64,000 nt of DNA from an uncultured Bacteroidales bacterium (GCA_902800305.1 CADCDP010000010.1:1-64000), one strand, 5' to 3'; positions 24,453 to 33,572 are shown, counted from the first letter of the stretch. Numbers and translations: made by a program. The notes: a model not told the origin generated them from the sequence alone.

Positions 24453-25457
24453 TTATAGTTCAAATGATGATTTCTCTGGTAAAATGGCATCGAATGCTGC
24501 GTTTATCCGCGTCACCAATGCCTTAAAATCTGATACATTATCAGAATCTGCTGTAACCAGAATGTCGCACTTCTGTGACTTGATAGCAGCCGAGAGCTTT
24601 TCCACACTATCATCGGATATGGTATATCTGCATGTCCCCTTGGCGATATTAACCGGATGGAACTTTCCTGACATCAACTGCCAGAAACGAAACATATACT
24701 GGTTGACGTCGGTGATGTCGCGGAAACGATGGCTTGACACTTCGCGGAGCAAGGATTCCTCAACATCCCATACTTCACGGATGGTGCTCTTCAGGAAGGC
24801 CTGTGGCATGTGGTGGTTTCTGAATCCCGGGAACACCGAGAAGGGTAGCAGAGCCACAGTGCGCAACAGTTGTGAGCCATAAACGGGATTCAGCCATTTC
24901 ATGGAATTGGCTTTCAATACAGCGTTTTTCCTAAAATGACTATTCACTACGTTCACGTCGTTCATCAGCATGTGTCCACGAGGTCCGCCCATCGGCAATG
25001 TGTCGAGCACAGCCATGTCGCAGGGCAGACCGTTACGGAAGAAACGTTCTGGCTGAACGGGACGGAGGAGGAAATAGTCGTCATTGAAATAGACGAAATG
25101 CTCGGCCAAGTCCTCAATGCGATGAAGATTCAATTCTATCGGTCTGACGCTGAATGTGGGCAGAAACTCCTTTGGGATGAAGTCCTCATGGCGGACGAAG
25201 TTCAGTTTCGGGGCATTTATATTCAGCCACTTCGGCTTCTGCCCCGTGGTGATGAGATGTACCTTACGCACCCACGGCGCAAACTTCTCAATACCTCGGA
25301 ACAGATACTGCATATTGTCCCAGTCACGGTAGCGTATCTCCGTGTTGTTGTCGCGCCCCATCTCCAAGGCAGCATATTTTTTGAATTCTTCCTGCCATTC
25401 CGGGTCGCTACCATCTACCCAGGGAATGACGATGTCTATTTGCTCACAAACTTTCAT
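24453..25457 (-). CDS. Stealth-family sugar-phosphate transferase
   Basis: The product has 334 residues. IDIVIPWVDGSDPEWQEEF (8-26) is conserved region 1, RYRDWDNMQYLFRGIEKFAP is region 2 and EHFVYFNDDYFLLRPVQPER is region 3 of the Stealth family, whose members transfer hexose-1-phosphate units to build phosphodiester-linked capsules (also related to the GlcNAc-1-phosphotransferase core). Together with the TagD-like and CDP-glycerol genes it indicates a phosphate-containing polymer. Its start overlaps the preceding beta-helix stop by 4 bases (ATGA). Confidence 0.9.
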   Translation of the reverse strand: MKVCEQIDIVIPWVDGSDPEWQEEFKKYAALEMGRDNNTEIRYRDWDNMQYLFRGIEKFAPWVRKVHLITTGQKPKWLNINAPKLNFVRHEDFIPKEFLPTFSVRPIELNLHRIEDLAEHFVYFNDDYFLLRPVQPERFFRNGLPCDMAVLDTLPMGGPRGHMLMNDVNVVNSHFRKNAVLKANSMKWLNPVYGSQLLRTVALLPFSVFPGFRNHHMPQAFLKSTIREVWDVEESLLREVSSHRFRDITDVNQYMFRFWQLMSGKFHPVNIAKGTCRYTISDDSVEKLSAAIKSQKCDILVTADSDNVSDFKALVTRINAAFDAILPEKSSFEL

Positions 25458-26509
25458 TTCTCAATTATTCTGTTGTTTTCTATGACCTTGTCACCGCTAT
25501 GCACAGTCCGAATAGTCGAATAGGTATCTTTTCCCACCAACCGCCTTGCCTTGTTCTTCATAGACGATAACAGTTGCACCTTCACGTTCAGCGTGTTGTC
25601 ACATATCCTAAGAGTATCTATATAATTGGCATAGACACTCGACCTTTCGTTGGTCGAGCTAATGGTACACGCTACAACAATGGCCCGTTGACATCTGTTC
25701 AGATGAATGACGTATCGTGTCTTTGCCGACACCCGGCAGTTGCGTATTTCAACTCGTCCAATCATCGCATTGCCAATGCCTTTGTTTGGGAGTGTAGCCC
25801 TGATACCACCTTCGCAATTTGTCACGTCCACGTTTTCAATGAATGTATTATTTACGGAGCACTTTTTATTTGGCTCTATGTCAATGCCGTATTGAGGGTT
25901 TGTGCCGCTGATATTGGCAATTTTACAATTGTTGATGAACACGCCATCTGCCTTTGTAATGGAGATGCCCTGCCTACGACTTCCGCGCAGCTGACAATTT
26001 GATATCTGTGTGTTTTTGCTGCCACCTCCAATATAGATACAGTCGCCCCAACAGTCGGAGATGGTCAATCCGCTTATCGTCACATTGCGGGAGCCATCCA
26101 GCCGGATACCCATACCCCATTCACCTTCATGGCCAGTATGTTTAGACCTATCCCCAACAATACTACCCTGGCCGTGTATTTTGACATTACTGCCTACCAC
26201 ACGAATGATATCATAACTTTTGAATCCGTTTGGAGCCAAACGGAGGGTGCCGTTGATGACAAGCTCTGTGTTGTCGCCTATTTTCAGGCAAGCACCGCCC
26301 TCCTCTTTCACTCGAAGAAGATACTTCCCTTCAGAAATGACAATCGTACCATTCTTTATTTCACGCCCATCAAACAGCGATACGTCGCCGTCAGAGATTC
26401 TATAGGTGCCTCCCTGAAAATCTATGTCTTTTTTGATTCCTGTCACGTTCAGGAACAAGCAGCAAAGGCAAAGTATGAAAGTCATCATCATTAAATATTT
26501 AATCTCCAA
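25454..26509 (-). CDS. Right-handed beta-helix protein of the polysaccharide operon
   Basis: The product has 351 residues. One N-terminal hydrophobic segment (LMMMTFILCLCCLFLNVTGI) serves as signal or anchor. From about residue 90 short strands recur (NVKIHGQGSIVGD, NVTISGLTISDCWGDCIYIG, NTQISNCQLRGSRRQGISIT, GVFINNCKIANISGTN), the pattern of parallel beta-helix or pectate-lyase-like folds. Such folds act as lyases, hydrolases or epimerases on polysaccharides. I see no unambiguous catalytic triad. Position between polymerase and Stealth genes suggests an extracytoplasmic role in trimming or modifying the polymer. Confidence 0.78.
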   Translation of the reverse strand: MEIKYLMMMTFILCLCCLFLNVTGIKKDIDFQGGTYRISDGDVSLFDGREIKNGTIVISEGKYLLRVKEEGGACLKIGDNTELVINGTLRLAPNGFKSYDIIRVVGSNVKIHGQGSIVGDRSKHTGHEGEWGMGIRLDGSRNVTISGLTISDCWGDCIYIGGGSKNTQISNCQLRGSRRQGISITKADGVFINNCKIANISGTNPQYGIDIEPNKKCSVNNTFIENVDVTNCEGGIRATLPNKGIGNAMIGRVEIRNCRVSAKTRYVIHLNRCQRAIVVACTISSTNERSSVYANYIDTLRICDNTLNVKVQLLSSMKNKARRLVGKDTYSTIRTVHSGDKVIENNRIIEK

Positions 26510-26512
26510 CTA

Positions 26513-27619
26513 TTAAGTATTAATAAATCGTATGCTATTAGACAGCAGAGCAAATATCATCATGATTAGGAACAGCTTCCTTTTGAAATAGCCGTTGTTA
26601 TATCCATAGCCTATCAGAAGTGTTAATGGAATCATCGAAATGTACATCACACGATAGGTATATACACTTCTTGACCCAAACTCAATCATAAAAGCTATTG
26701 AAGCCATCAAAATTCCATACGTAATCCGATACATTCCGACGATGGAATGGGGATTCTTTTTCTTCCTACAGTATTTTGTAATCAGATAAAACGGATAAAA
26801 GAAGTTGAGATATTTAATCAAAGTACTAAGTCGGAACGCCCCTTGCCCTTTCTCGTTAATTTCTTCCATCTTTGTAGAGATGTCATCATTGTCAAACATC
26901 TGATCCAAGAACTCAAGATTGCTACTGACGAAGGAAATGGCAATAATGACAACAAGTAGTAGGATGATTGAAACGAATGAGTATTTTTTTCTTTCGAAAG
27001 GAATGAAAAGACAAGGCAATAAAACAATGCCGATGAGCATCTCACGATGAAAATAAAAAGATGATAATGCGATGCAAAGGCCCAATAGTTTCAACGCTTT
27101 CCTATCTTGAAGCAGATAGATCGCAATTCCCATGAAATAGACGGCGATTGCCAAAGAAGCACGGGCGTATGAGAATACACCAGCATAAAAAACGAATAGT
27201 AGCAATAAAGAAAGGCCAGGCAACAGCATTCTACGGTACATTCGGAATGTTTGAAAGACTATGAAGATTCCTCCTCCCCATACTATTAAGCGGAACAATT
27301 CGTAAGGATATTCGAAAGGCAAACGCCGGCATAATATAACTGTGTAGACATAAAACATCTCTTTTTCCCAAAAGTCAATGTCTGGCACGTATAACCATTC
27401 CCTATACCTGAAATAATCAGGGTTAATGCAATAGAAAACAGCATAAAAAGCAAAGAACACTCCAAACAAATATGTGACGTTCTTTTTCTGTTTGTAACTA
27501 GTTTTCGACAATAGTAATTTCCACACAGCGAAGGCGAACACCACCATATAGATGCCCCAGTATAGAGACCTAATCCAAAAAGGGATAGTAAATTCGTCAA
27601 AACTGTAGAACTCCTTCAT
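26513..27619 (-). CDS. EpsG/Wzy-like polysaccharide polymerase
   Basis: The product has 368 residues with about ten membrane helices. SLYWGIYMVVFAFAVWKLLL opens, FFAFYAVFYCINPDYFRYRE resembles the early EpsG loop, and a charged periplasmic stretch (DNDDISTKMEEINEKGQGAF) follows helix 7. These features fit EpsG-type polymerases joining repeat units at the outer face of the inner membrane; sequence identity in this family is low, so this is a topology-based assignment. The region from here to about 28.5 kb is visibly more A+T-rich than the enzyme clusters on either side, as is common for exchanged capsule genes. Confidence 0.75.
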   Translation of the reverse strand: MKEFYSFDEFTIPFWIRSLYWGIYMVVFAFAVWKLLLSKTSYKQKKNVTYLFGVFFAFYAVFYCINPDYFRYREWLYVPDIDFWEKEMFYVYTVILCRRLPFEYPYELFRLIVWGGGIFIVFQTFRMYRRMLLPGLSLLLLFVFYAGVFSYARASLAIAVYFMGIAIYLLQDRKALKLLGLCIALSSFYFHREMLIGIVLLPCLFIPFERKKYSFVSIILLLVVIIAISFVSSNLEFLDQMFDNDDISTKMEEINEKGQGAFRLSTLIKYLNFFYPFYLITKYCRKKKNPHSIVGMYRITYGILMASIAFMIEFGSRSVYTYRVMYISMIPLTLLIGYGYNNGYFKRKLFLIMMIFALLSNSIRFINT

Positions 27620-27624
27620 TATTA

Positions 27625-28542
27625 TTATCGTAATTGTATATAACTACCAAACTTTATATCCCACTCTTCTGGATTGATGGTGTTGTAGCCACTCAGCGTA
27701 AAAAAAGTTATTTCGCCAAAATAAACCTTCCCATCTACTTCATAGAAGTCAACGCGCAAATGGGGATGATTCGCAGCTATCTTTGAGGCAAGCGAAAGCA
27801 TTTTCTCATGATTAAGTGGTTTAACTGGCTTATTTTTTGCATTTGGGAAATTATAAAGCCGGATAGGTATATGGTTCCAGTCATTGTCAAAGAAATCGTA
27901 TGATTTGTTGGTACGCCTATTGGATACGACCATACAATAGAGCGGCTTCCCGTTGAAACAAAGATACTTATAGTCTACAAGGTCATGCGGGGCAGATTCA
28001 TTCTCTGTTTCGAATCCGTCCGATAAGTATTCTTCAGCCAGAATCCTTCGCCTTACATTTTTGTAAGGCCATTCACCAAGTTGCTTGTACAAGTCAATTT
28101 TTATTGCTGACTTCAATTTTCTCACGGTGGCTTCTTTGTCTAATTTATCCTTGTCGGTACACACAATGACCCCCTTGTTACCTCCGCCATGAGTGGTTTT
28201 TAGCACAAACTGCTTAGGCAAATTCTCCCATGCTAATTCTTCAGGACTATCCCATACACCTAAGGTGGGAATAATATATTCCTGCCCTATAATTTTGCCA
28301 ACATACTCTTTGACGGCATATTTGTCTACCATCGAGGTATATTCCGGTCGTCGGTTATATAGTTTAAGCCATTGTAACTTTTCACTAAATGAACGAGGTG
28401 TATTTAAGTTCAGCCGTTTCCCTGTTCGGAAGTAGTACATACACATTACGTAAAATTTGTCAGGCAATAGGCCGTGGCAGTAATGCAATATGGAACGGCC
28501 AATAGCTCGTGGTTCTTTAATATAATATTTAATATTTTGCAT
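27625..28542 (-). CDS. ATP-grasp-like TupA family glycosyltransferase/ligase
   Basis: The product has 305 residues. PRSFSEKLQWLKLYNRRPEY, VDKYAVKEYVGKIIGQEYII, LPKQFVLKTTHGGGNKGVIV, RILAEEYLSD and DLVDYKYLCFNGKPLYCMVV match the TupA-like ATP-grasp family seen in capsule and teichuronopeptide loci. ATP-grasp members usually form amide or ester bonds with ATP; many annotations call this family glycosyltransferase. The likely role is adding an amino acid or sugar substituent. It sits six bases before the polymerase gene. Confidence 0.82.
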   Translation of the reverse strand: MQNIKYYIKEPRAIGRSILHYCHGLLPDKFYVMCMYYFRTGKRLNLNTPRSFSEKLQWLKLYNRRPEYTSMVDKYAVKEYVGKIIGQEYIIPTLGVWDSPEELAWENLPKQFVLKTTHGGGNKGVIVCTDKDKLDKEATVRKLKSAIKIDLYKQLGEWPYKNVRRRILAEEYLSDGFETENESAPHDLVDYKYLCFNGKPLYCMVVSNRRTNKSYDFFDNDWNHIPIRLYNFPNAKNKPVKPLNHEKMLSLASKIAANHPHLRVDFYEVDGKVYFGEITFFTLSGYNTINPEEWDIKFGSYIQLR

Positions 28543-28548
28543 AGCCTG

Positions 28549-29694
28549 TCAATGTTTGTTCAGAACTTGCAAGATCCTCTTAGAAACAGCCTCCGATGCG
28601 TGCCCGGTTTCCTTGGTGCCGTAGAAGCGATTTATTTTGTCAGCGATAGCCTTGTGATTGTATGAATACAACTTGGAAAGTATTTGGTTCAGATCGCTCT
28701 GATTTTTGGCTACCAAGTAACCAGCTTCTTCGGGTTTGATCCAGAGAGGACGTCCCTGCGCCTCGTAGTTGTTTTTGTCGAAATGTACCAAGACTACGGG
28801 GCGCTCGGTTAACAGGAAGTCGCCTGCGCAACTTGAATAGTCGGTCAATAGCAGGTCGGCAATGAGAAGCAGGTCGGCCATGTCCGGATAGGAAGAAACA
28901 TCGCGGCAGACCGCACTATCTGTACCTGTGATGCCTTTTGAAAGAGCATGTGAGCGCACCAAACATACCCATCGTTCACCATTGCTTTCTAAGGCGGCTA
29001 TGGATAAAGCAATGTCTATAGCGCATTGCTGAGGACCTAAGTCATCCCTAAAAGTTGGAGCGTATAGCATGATCTTAACATGGCTGTCGACTCCCAAACT
29101 TTCTTTTATCCTTGCTGCCTCATCGCCTTGCTTACTGATGGTAACCAATTTGTCATTACGGGGCATTCCCTCCACGATAACCTCACCTTCATAGAGCAGA
29201 CCTTGGCGAGCCTTTTTGACGCCATAATCCGAAGCTGCAACAAAGAGGTCGCATTCTGAAAGGTCGTACCCGTCATAATCTTTTTCCTTACTAATTCCAG
29301 TAAGGTAGCCAATAGTCTTGAGTCCTCGGTCGCCATGCCACGTCTGGATATAAAACTGGTCGGAGTTCTTATTAATACCAGAGTTGAGTCTATAAACATA
29401 GTTAAGCACCCATACGCTGGCATGCGCCTGCGCCATCAGTGCCAAACGGGGTTTAGGTGGAACAATCGTAACATAGTCGGGGACATATTTCTTGAACTGG
29501 GGCTTCACGAGCCAAACTATCTTCACGTCGGGTGCCATTTGATGCAGACATTCACTGATGGCTCGGGGATTATCAGAATACTGACCACGAAAAGAAGCAA
29601 AATAAACACTTTTCTCTTTCCGTGGTCTCGTAATGTAGCATAGATACATATAGATCGTCCTGACCCATTTCCTGATGATGGTAGTAATCTTCAT
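28549..29694 (-). CDS. CDP-glycerol:polyglycerophosphate glycerophosphotransferase family
   Basis: The product has 381 residues. Signatures include VYFASFRGQYSDNPRAISEC, YIQTWHGDRGLKTIGY with the conserved His-Gly pair, KIMLYAPTFRDD, and LLLTDYSSCAGDFLLTERPV, all typical of the TagF/TagB group. The enzyme would add glycerol-phosphate (or ribitol-phosphate) from a CDP-activated donor. The gene following a TagD-like cytidylyltransferase by three bases makes CDP-glycerol the likely donor. In a Gram-negative this implies a teichoic-acid-like decoration of the surface polymer. Confidence 0.9.
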   Translation of the reverse strand: MKITTIIRKWVRTIYMYLCYITRPRKEKSVYFASFRGQYSDNPRAISECLHQMAPDVKIVWLVKPQFKKYVPDYVTIVPPKPRLALMAQAHASVWVLNYVYRLNSGINKNSDQFYIQTWHGDRGLKTIGYLTGISKEKDYDGYDLSECDLFVAASDYGVKKARQGLLYEGEVIVEGMPRNDKLVTISKQGDEAARIKESLGVDSHVKIMLYAPTFRDDLGPQQCAIDIALSIAALESNGERWVCLVRSHALSKGITGTDSAVCRDVSSYPDMADLLLIADLLLTDYSSCAGDFLLTERPVVLVHFDKNNYEAQGRPLWIKPEEAGYLVAKNQSDLNQILSKLYSYNHKAIADKINRFYGTKETGHASEAVSKRILQVLNKH

Positions 29695-29697
29695 GCT

Positions 29698-30126
29698 TCA
29701 GTCTATTATCTTTTTACTTTCTTTTTCCCGAAGAAGTGAGGAACTCACACCATCGGTATGTTGCAGATAGACCACTTCGGCTCCTAATGGCTTCAGGTCA
29801 CGCTCCGTCTGCTGCCATCGCTCATTGCCCTTCCAGTCACTGCCGATGAATACGGCATCGAAGTGCAGCCGCTGCCAAGCATCGGTCTTGTTCAGCGTGT
29901 CGCAAAGCACCACCCTGTCCACACAACGCAGTTCGCCTACGATGGCTGCACGGGCACGCTCATTGACCACGGGCTGCTTATGCTTGTATTCATTCACCAA
30001 CTGGTCGGTGTTCACTCCGACAATCAGGCAGTCGCATAGCTCGCTTGCCTGATGAAGCAGGTTCAGGTGACCGATGTGGAACATGTCGAACGTCCCCTGA
30101 GTATATCCTATCTTGTATTTTTTCAT
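29698..30126 (-). CDS. tagD: Glycerol-3-phosphate cytidylyltransferase (TagD-like)
   Basis: The product has 142 residues, close to TagD (about 130). GYTQGTFDMFHIGHLNLLHQ carries the HxGH nucleotide-binding motif (His17, His20). RAAIVGELRCVDRVV and FIGSDWKGNERW are family blocks, and the signature usually written RTEGISTT appears as HTDGVSSS. It makes CDP-glycerol from CTP and glycerol 3-phosphate in the cytoplasm. A different CDP-alditol or sugar-phosphate substrate remains possible because of the altered signature. It overlaps the acetyltransferase stop by 4 bases and the phosphotransferase follows by 3 bases. Confidence 0.88.
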   Translation of the reverse strand: MKKYKIGYTQGTFDMFHIGHLNLLHQASELCDCLIVGVNTDQLVNEYKHKQPVVNERARAAIVGELRCVDRVVLCDTLNKTDAWQRLHFDAVFIGSDWKGNERWQQTERDLKPLGAEVVYLQHTDGVSSSLLREKESKKIID

Positions 30127-30671
30127 TTTTCTTGTTTATATTTGTCTGGTATCTCTTCTGGCCGCTTCGGACGTATCTGGTTCAAACCTTTCACCACGCT
30201 ATGTGAGGGTACATCCTTGGTGACTATGGCGCAGGCACCAATGGTAACATCATCACCTATCGTTACGGGGCCTATGACTGTTGCTTTTGAACATAGCATG
30301 CAATCATTTCCTATTTTTGGATGATGACGGATGTGGTTATTTATTAGTTCTCTGTCATTTTTCACAGCTGCCATTGCTACAAAAAAAGGATACACTTTGC
30401 AATTATCCCCAATCTCAGCAGTCTTGCCTATTCGAATACCCATTGGATGGCGGATTTGGAAATTTTCTCCTATCTTAGCAGTGCGTGAAATCTTTAACTG
30501 ATATTTCTCCTGCAGTTTGTTCTCCAATCTTAATGCACGCTTACGATTAATATAACCGCCCTTTTCATACAGACGGCGCATCTTCCAGAACTTACGTTCT
30601 ACTTTACGGTCATAGTTGCTGATACATAGGATATCAGTCAACCAAAGCTTAATGTCTTTTAGAATACTCAT
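30123..30671 (-). CDS. Serine-acetyltransferase-like hexapeptide acyltransferase
   Basis: The product has 182 residues. N-terminal helices (MSILKDIKLWLTDILCISNY) precede a left-handed beta-helix: AKIGENFQIRHPMGIRIGKT, AEIGDNCKVYPFFVAM, NDCMLCSKATVIGPVTIGDD and VTIGACAIVTKDVPSHSVVK. It resembles CysE-type enzymes found in polysaccharide loci, where they acetylate sugars rather than serine. The flippase stop directly precedes its ATG. A second, truncated copy of its N-terminus lies at 32161-32262. Confidence 0.87.
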   Translation of the reverse strand: MSILKDIKLWLTDILCISNYDRKVERKFWKMRRLYEKGGYINRKRALRLENKLQEKYQLKISRTAKIGENFQIRHPMGIRIGKTAEIGDNCKVYPFFVAMAAVKNDRELINNHIRHHPKIGNDCMLCSKATVIGPVTIGDDVTIGACAIVTKDVPSHSVVKGLNQIRPKRPEEIPDKYKQEK

Positions 30672-32159
30672 TTACTTAATTCCTTTTGCTTTATTCTTTT
30701 TACGTTTAATCTTCTTGAATAATGGTTTTGCTGCCACACGGAAATACTGATAGGCTTCGGGGTGGAACAATACCGACCAAGCAGCATAGAGTGCCACAAA
30801 GATGATAAATTTCAGTAGCCCGTCGGCATAGAGCGACAGAGAGCAGAGGGTGCCGACTGCGTAAGCCAAAGCTGCGGCAGATAGAGAGGCTAACAGTACG
30901 GGCATGATATCAAGCAACTGGCGTTGCCAGCGGTAGCCGATATGCTTGGATACTAACCAGATATTGACAAAATAAGAGAACCACGTGTTGAGCACCATGC
31001 CCACGAGCAGCCCCCGCATGCCATCGAGCAACAGACCGACAATAACGAAGACGATGCCCATGGCACGCTTGACAAATGTCCACACAAACATCGTCCGACT
31101 CTTGCCGATGGCTGCCACAGACTGGTAGTTCACTGACTGCAGACTATAGGCCAGACCAGCGATGCACAGCACCTGAAAATAGGGCACGCTGTCAGCCCAA
31201 CGTTCAGAGTAGAGCAGGATGAACAGCGGCTTGGCACAGAGCAGCAGGATGAACATCAACGGGAAGGTGACGTAGGACAAGGTCAAGGTTATCTTCTTAA
31301 TCATGTTGCCCAAAGCCGTCTTGTCATCCTGCATCTCAGCATAGAGGGGATAGGTGACCTGCGACATCACTTTCGAGATGCTGGTCGAGGCCAGTCGCTC
31401 CGTGGCGTTGGCTTTGGAATAGTAGCCCATCGTGGCTGCGTTGTAGAATCGGCCAATGAGCAAACCCTGTATCTGCTGACCGAACTGGTTCAGTAGGTGT
31501 GTCAAGAACATATAAAAGCCAAAGCCGAACAATTCGCGGAACGACTGCCACGAGAAAAGCAACTGGGGACGCCAGCGCACGTAGAACCAGAACACCAGGG
31601 CGGGAATGAGTGCCGTCAGCATATACTGTGCCACCAAGGCCCATACACCGAAACCGTGGTAGGCCATAACGATGGTTATCGTCAGTGCCGTAAGCGATGT
31701 CAGAATGGTCACGATGGAAAGCACCTTGAAGTTCATCTTCTTCTGCAACTGATTTCGTTGCACGATGTTAAAAGCATAGATGAACAAGATCATGCCTTGT
31801 ACCCGCAACACATTACATAATAAAGGTATATTATAGAACTGCGCTATGTATGGGGCAGAGACATAAAGCACAGCATATAATAGCATAGCCATACCAAGGT
31901 TCCAAAAGAAGATGGTGGAATAGTCGGTCTGCGTGGGTTGCTTCTTCTGAATCAACGCCGATCCAAAGCCGCCGTCGATGAACGACTCTGCCAGAAGCAT
32001 GAAAATCATCAGCATGCCTATGCAGCCATAGTCGTATGGGGTGAGCAGACGTGCAAGAATGATACCCGACACGAACTGTATCAGCATCGTCGAGTATCGC
32101 TGCAGTGCCGACCACACCACACCCTTAACGGCCTTCTGTTTGAGATTCTTCTGTGACAT
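30672..32159 (-). CDS. Wzx-type polysaccharide flippase (PST/MATE family)
   Basis: The product has 495 residues if started at MSQKNLKQKAVKGVVWSALQ; a longer frame begins at a TTG (32174) but the ATG fits the family start. About 14 membrane helices are visible. The opening KGVVWSALQRYSTMLIQFVS, then ILARLLTPYDYGCIGMLMIF and GFGSALIQKKQPTQTDYSTI, are classical for lipopolysaccharide biosynthesis flippases. The protein would move the lipid-linked repeat unit across the inner membrane. The basic C-terminus (AAKPLFKKIKRKKNK) is duplicated as remnants on the far side of its start. Confidence 0.92.
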   Translation of the reverse strand: MSQKNLKQKAVKGVVWSALQRYSTMLIQFVSGIILARLLTPYDYGCIGMLMIFMLLAESFIDGGFGSALIQKKQPTQTDYSTIFFWNLGMAMLLYAVLYVSAPYIAQFYNIPLLCNVLRVQGMILFIYAFNIVQRNQLQKKMNFKVLSIVTILTSLTALTITIVMAYHGFGVWALVAQYMLTALIPALVFWFYVRWRPQLLFSWQSFRELFGFGFYMFLTHLLNQFGQQIQGLLIGRFYNAATMGYYSKANATERLASTSISKVMSQVTYPLYAEMQDDKTALGNMIKKITLTLSYVTFPLMFILLLCAKPLFILLYSERWADSVPYFQVLCIAGLAYSLQSVNYQSVAAIGKSRTMFVWTFVKRAMGIVFVIVGLLLDGMRGLLVGMVLNTWFSYFVNIWLVSKHIGYRWQRQLLDIMPVLLASLSAAALAYAVGTLCSLSLYADGLLKFIIFVALYAAWSVLFHPEAYQYFRVAAKPLFKKIKRKKNKAKGIK

Positions 32160-32160
32160 A

Positions 32161-32262
32161 CTATTGGGTATCAAAAGTGAACAGCCTATCTGCTTTGTGA
32201 TTCCAATTGCTGATACAAAGGAGGTCTGTCAGCCAGATTATAAATTCTTTTATAATACTCAT
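32161..32262 (-). pseudogene. N-terminal remnant of a second acetyltransferase
   Basis: The frame MSIIKEFIIWLTDLLCISNW followed by NHKAD aligns with MSILKDIKLWLTDILCISNY of the intact gene at 30123-30671, then runs into unrelated sequence and stops one base before the flippase ATG. It is therefore a scar of a lost gene copy that once followed another flippase. Confidence 0.85.
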
Positions 32263-32267
32263 TATAT

Positions 32268-32354
32268 TTAATTCTTATACTCTTTATTCTTTTTACGTTT
32301 AATTTTCTTGACTAATGGCTTTGCTGCCACAAGGAAATAATTCCCTTCTGCCGC
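32268..32354 (-). pseudogene. C-terminal remnant of a second Wzx flippase
   Basis: Immediately after the DUF1016 stop codon, and in the same frame, the minus strand reads AAEGNYFLVAAKPLVKKIKR and on to KKNKEYKN and a stop. It aligns with the end of the intact flippase (AYQYFRVAAKPLFKKIKRKK). The order remnant flippase end then remnant acetyltransferase start copies the intact flippase-acetyltransferase junction at 30671/30672. Confidence 0.87.
32290..32313. repeat. 24-bp direct repeat, left copy
   Basis: Identical to 33624-33647 (core acgtttaattttcttgact). It lies within the flippase remnant. The two copies bracket the DUF1016 gene at a period of 1334 bases. Confidence 0.9.
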
Positions 32355-33572
32355 TTAGCCAGCCTCATTTTTTCCGTCTGTAACCACCTGTAGGGCATCA
32401 AGGTGTTCCTCCACCATGCGCATCAGGTTATCGGTGTAGGTAGAAGCGCCCATGGGCTTGTTGAAACCCTCCAGCGTCCATTCCACCTTCTCGCGGTTCA
32501 ACTTCTGACAAATCAGGATACCTATCGTAGGGTTGTCCTGTGGTCGCTTGATAAGCTTGTCCACAGCCGTGACATACAGACTCAGCTGCCCCACGAACTC
32601 CGACTGAAAAGGCTTTACCTTCAGCTCAATGGCATAGTAGCACATGAGTTCTAGATTGTATAGCAACAAGTCTATCTTGCCACTTTCGCCACCTACGCTG
32701 AACTCTATCTGCTCACCCTTCAGCAAAAAGTCGGATCCCATCTCCAGCAAAAAGCGCCTAAGATTGTTTACAAGAGCATTCTCCAAGTCTGTCTCATTGT
32801 ACCCCTCTTTCAGATGCAGAAAACCGAGGTTCAGTTCACTCTTCATCATCTCAGCAGCCAAGTCGCCCTGAAGCTTAGGTAACGTTAGTGCAAAGTTGTG
32901 CAGCGGCTTAACAGCATCCTTGTAAAAACCACTGGCAATGGCATGGGACAACATCGCGCGACTCCAGTTATTTTGGATGGTTTTCTCCACATAGAACACG
33001 GCCTCCTTCACATCCTTGCAGCTCTGCAGGATTTCTATATGATGGCCCCAAGGAACCATACCAAGGAAATACGGGAATGGCAATGCGGGACTGCCATCTA
33101 TGGCAAGAATCGACGCATCATGTATTTGTGGCACAACTTGTGCCAATTTTATATTCCACATATTTTCAGCAGGTTGCAATTGTTGCACAACTTGTGCCAC
33201 AATTTCCTTGTGCTCTGCATAAAGCCTGTAAAACCGTGACATCCGATATAGATTGTCTTTAGAGAAACCTTGCGCTTGGGGAAATGAGGCCTTAAGGTCG
33301 AGGCTCACCTGATTCAGCACTCCACTACCCCAAACCTTTGTCCGTAGTATCTCGCTGATGTCATGTCCGAGCTGCCAGTTGAACTCCAATACAGCAACAT
33401 TCACTTGCAGGTGCGCCTTAATTTGGCTCTGGCGGTATCGGTTTTTCACACCATCTATCCACTGTAGATACTTTGGATTTCCGCTCACTGCCGCCTTGCC
33501 CGTTATGAATTGGTTTTGAGCCATTTCTTCATCCATCGCTAATATCGTTTTTATTTGTTTTCCATAGAACAA
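32355..33572 (-). CDS. DUF1016 (YhcG-type) PD-(D/E)XK nuclease-domain protein
   Basis: The product has 405 residues (391-393 if the inner ATG at Met13 is used). The N-terminal part (INWQLGHDI-like FNWQLGHDISEILRTKVWGS, FSKDNLYRMSRFYRLYAEHK) is the DUF1016 helical domain; the C-terminal part (SGKIDLLLYN, YYAIELKVKPFQSEFVGQLS) has the nuclease triad Asp301, Glu316, Lys318. The VPWGHHIEIL motif is also typical. Members occur widely, often near restriction-modification or mobile genes; their function is unproven. Here it lies inside the polysaccharide operon, flanked by 24-bp direct repeats and by flippase and acetyltransferase remnants. Two 15-bp copies of gcacaacttgtgcca (33131, 33185) encode repeated AQVV segments. 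Confidence 0.88.
   Translation of the reverse strand: MFYGKQIKTILAMDEEMAQNQFITGKAAVSGNPKYLQWIDGVKNRYRQSQIKAHLQVNVAVLEFNWQLGHDISEILRTKVWGSGVLNQVSLDLKASFPQAQGFSKDNLYRMSRFYRLYAEHKEIVAQVVQQLQPAENMWNIKLAQVVPQIHDASILAIDGSPALPFPYFLGMVPWGHHIEILQSCKDVKEAVFYVEKTIQNNWSRAMLSHAIASGFYKDAVKPLHNFALTLPKLQGDLAAEMMKSELNLGFLHLKEGYNETDLENALVNNLRRFLLEMGSDFLLKGEQIEFSVGGESGKIDLLLYNLELMCYYAIELKVKPFQSEFVGQLSLYVTAVDKLIKRPQDNPTIGILICQKLNREKVEWTLEGFNKPMGASTYTDNLMRMVEEHLDALQVVTDGKNEAG

Noticed and set aside
32160..32174. TTG at 32174 as the flippase start
   Set aside because: The ATG at 32159 gives the usual flippase N-terminus, and the bases before it belong to the acetyltransferase remnant frame that ends at 32161.
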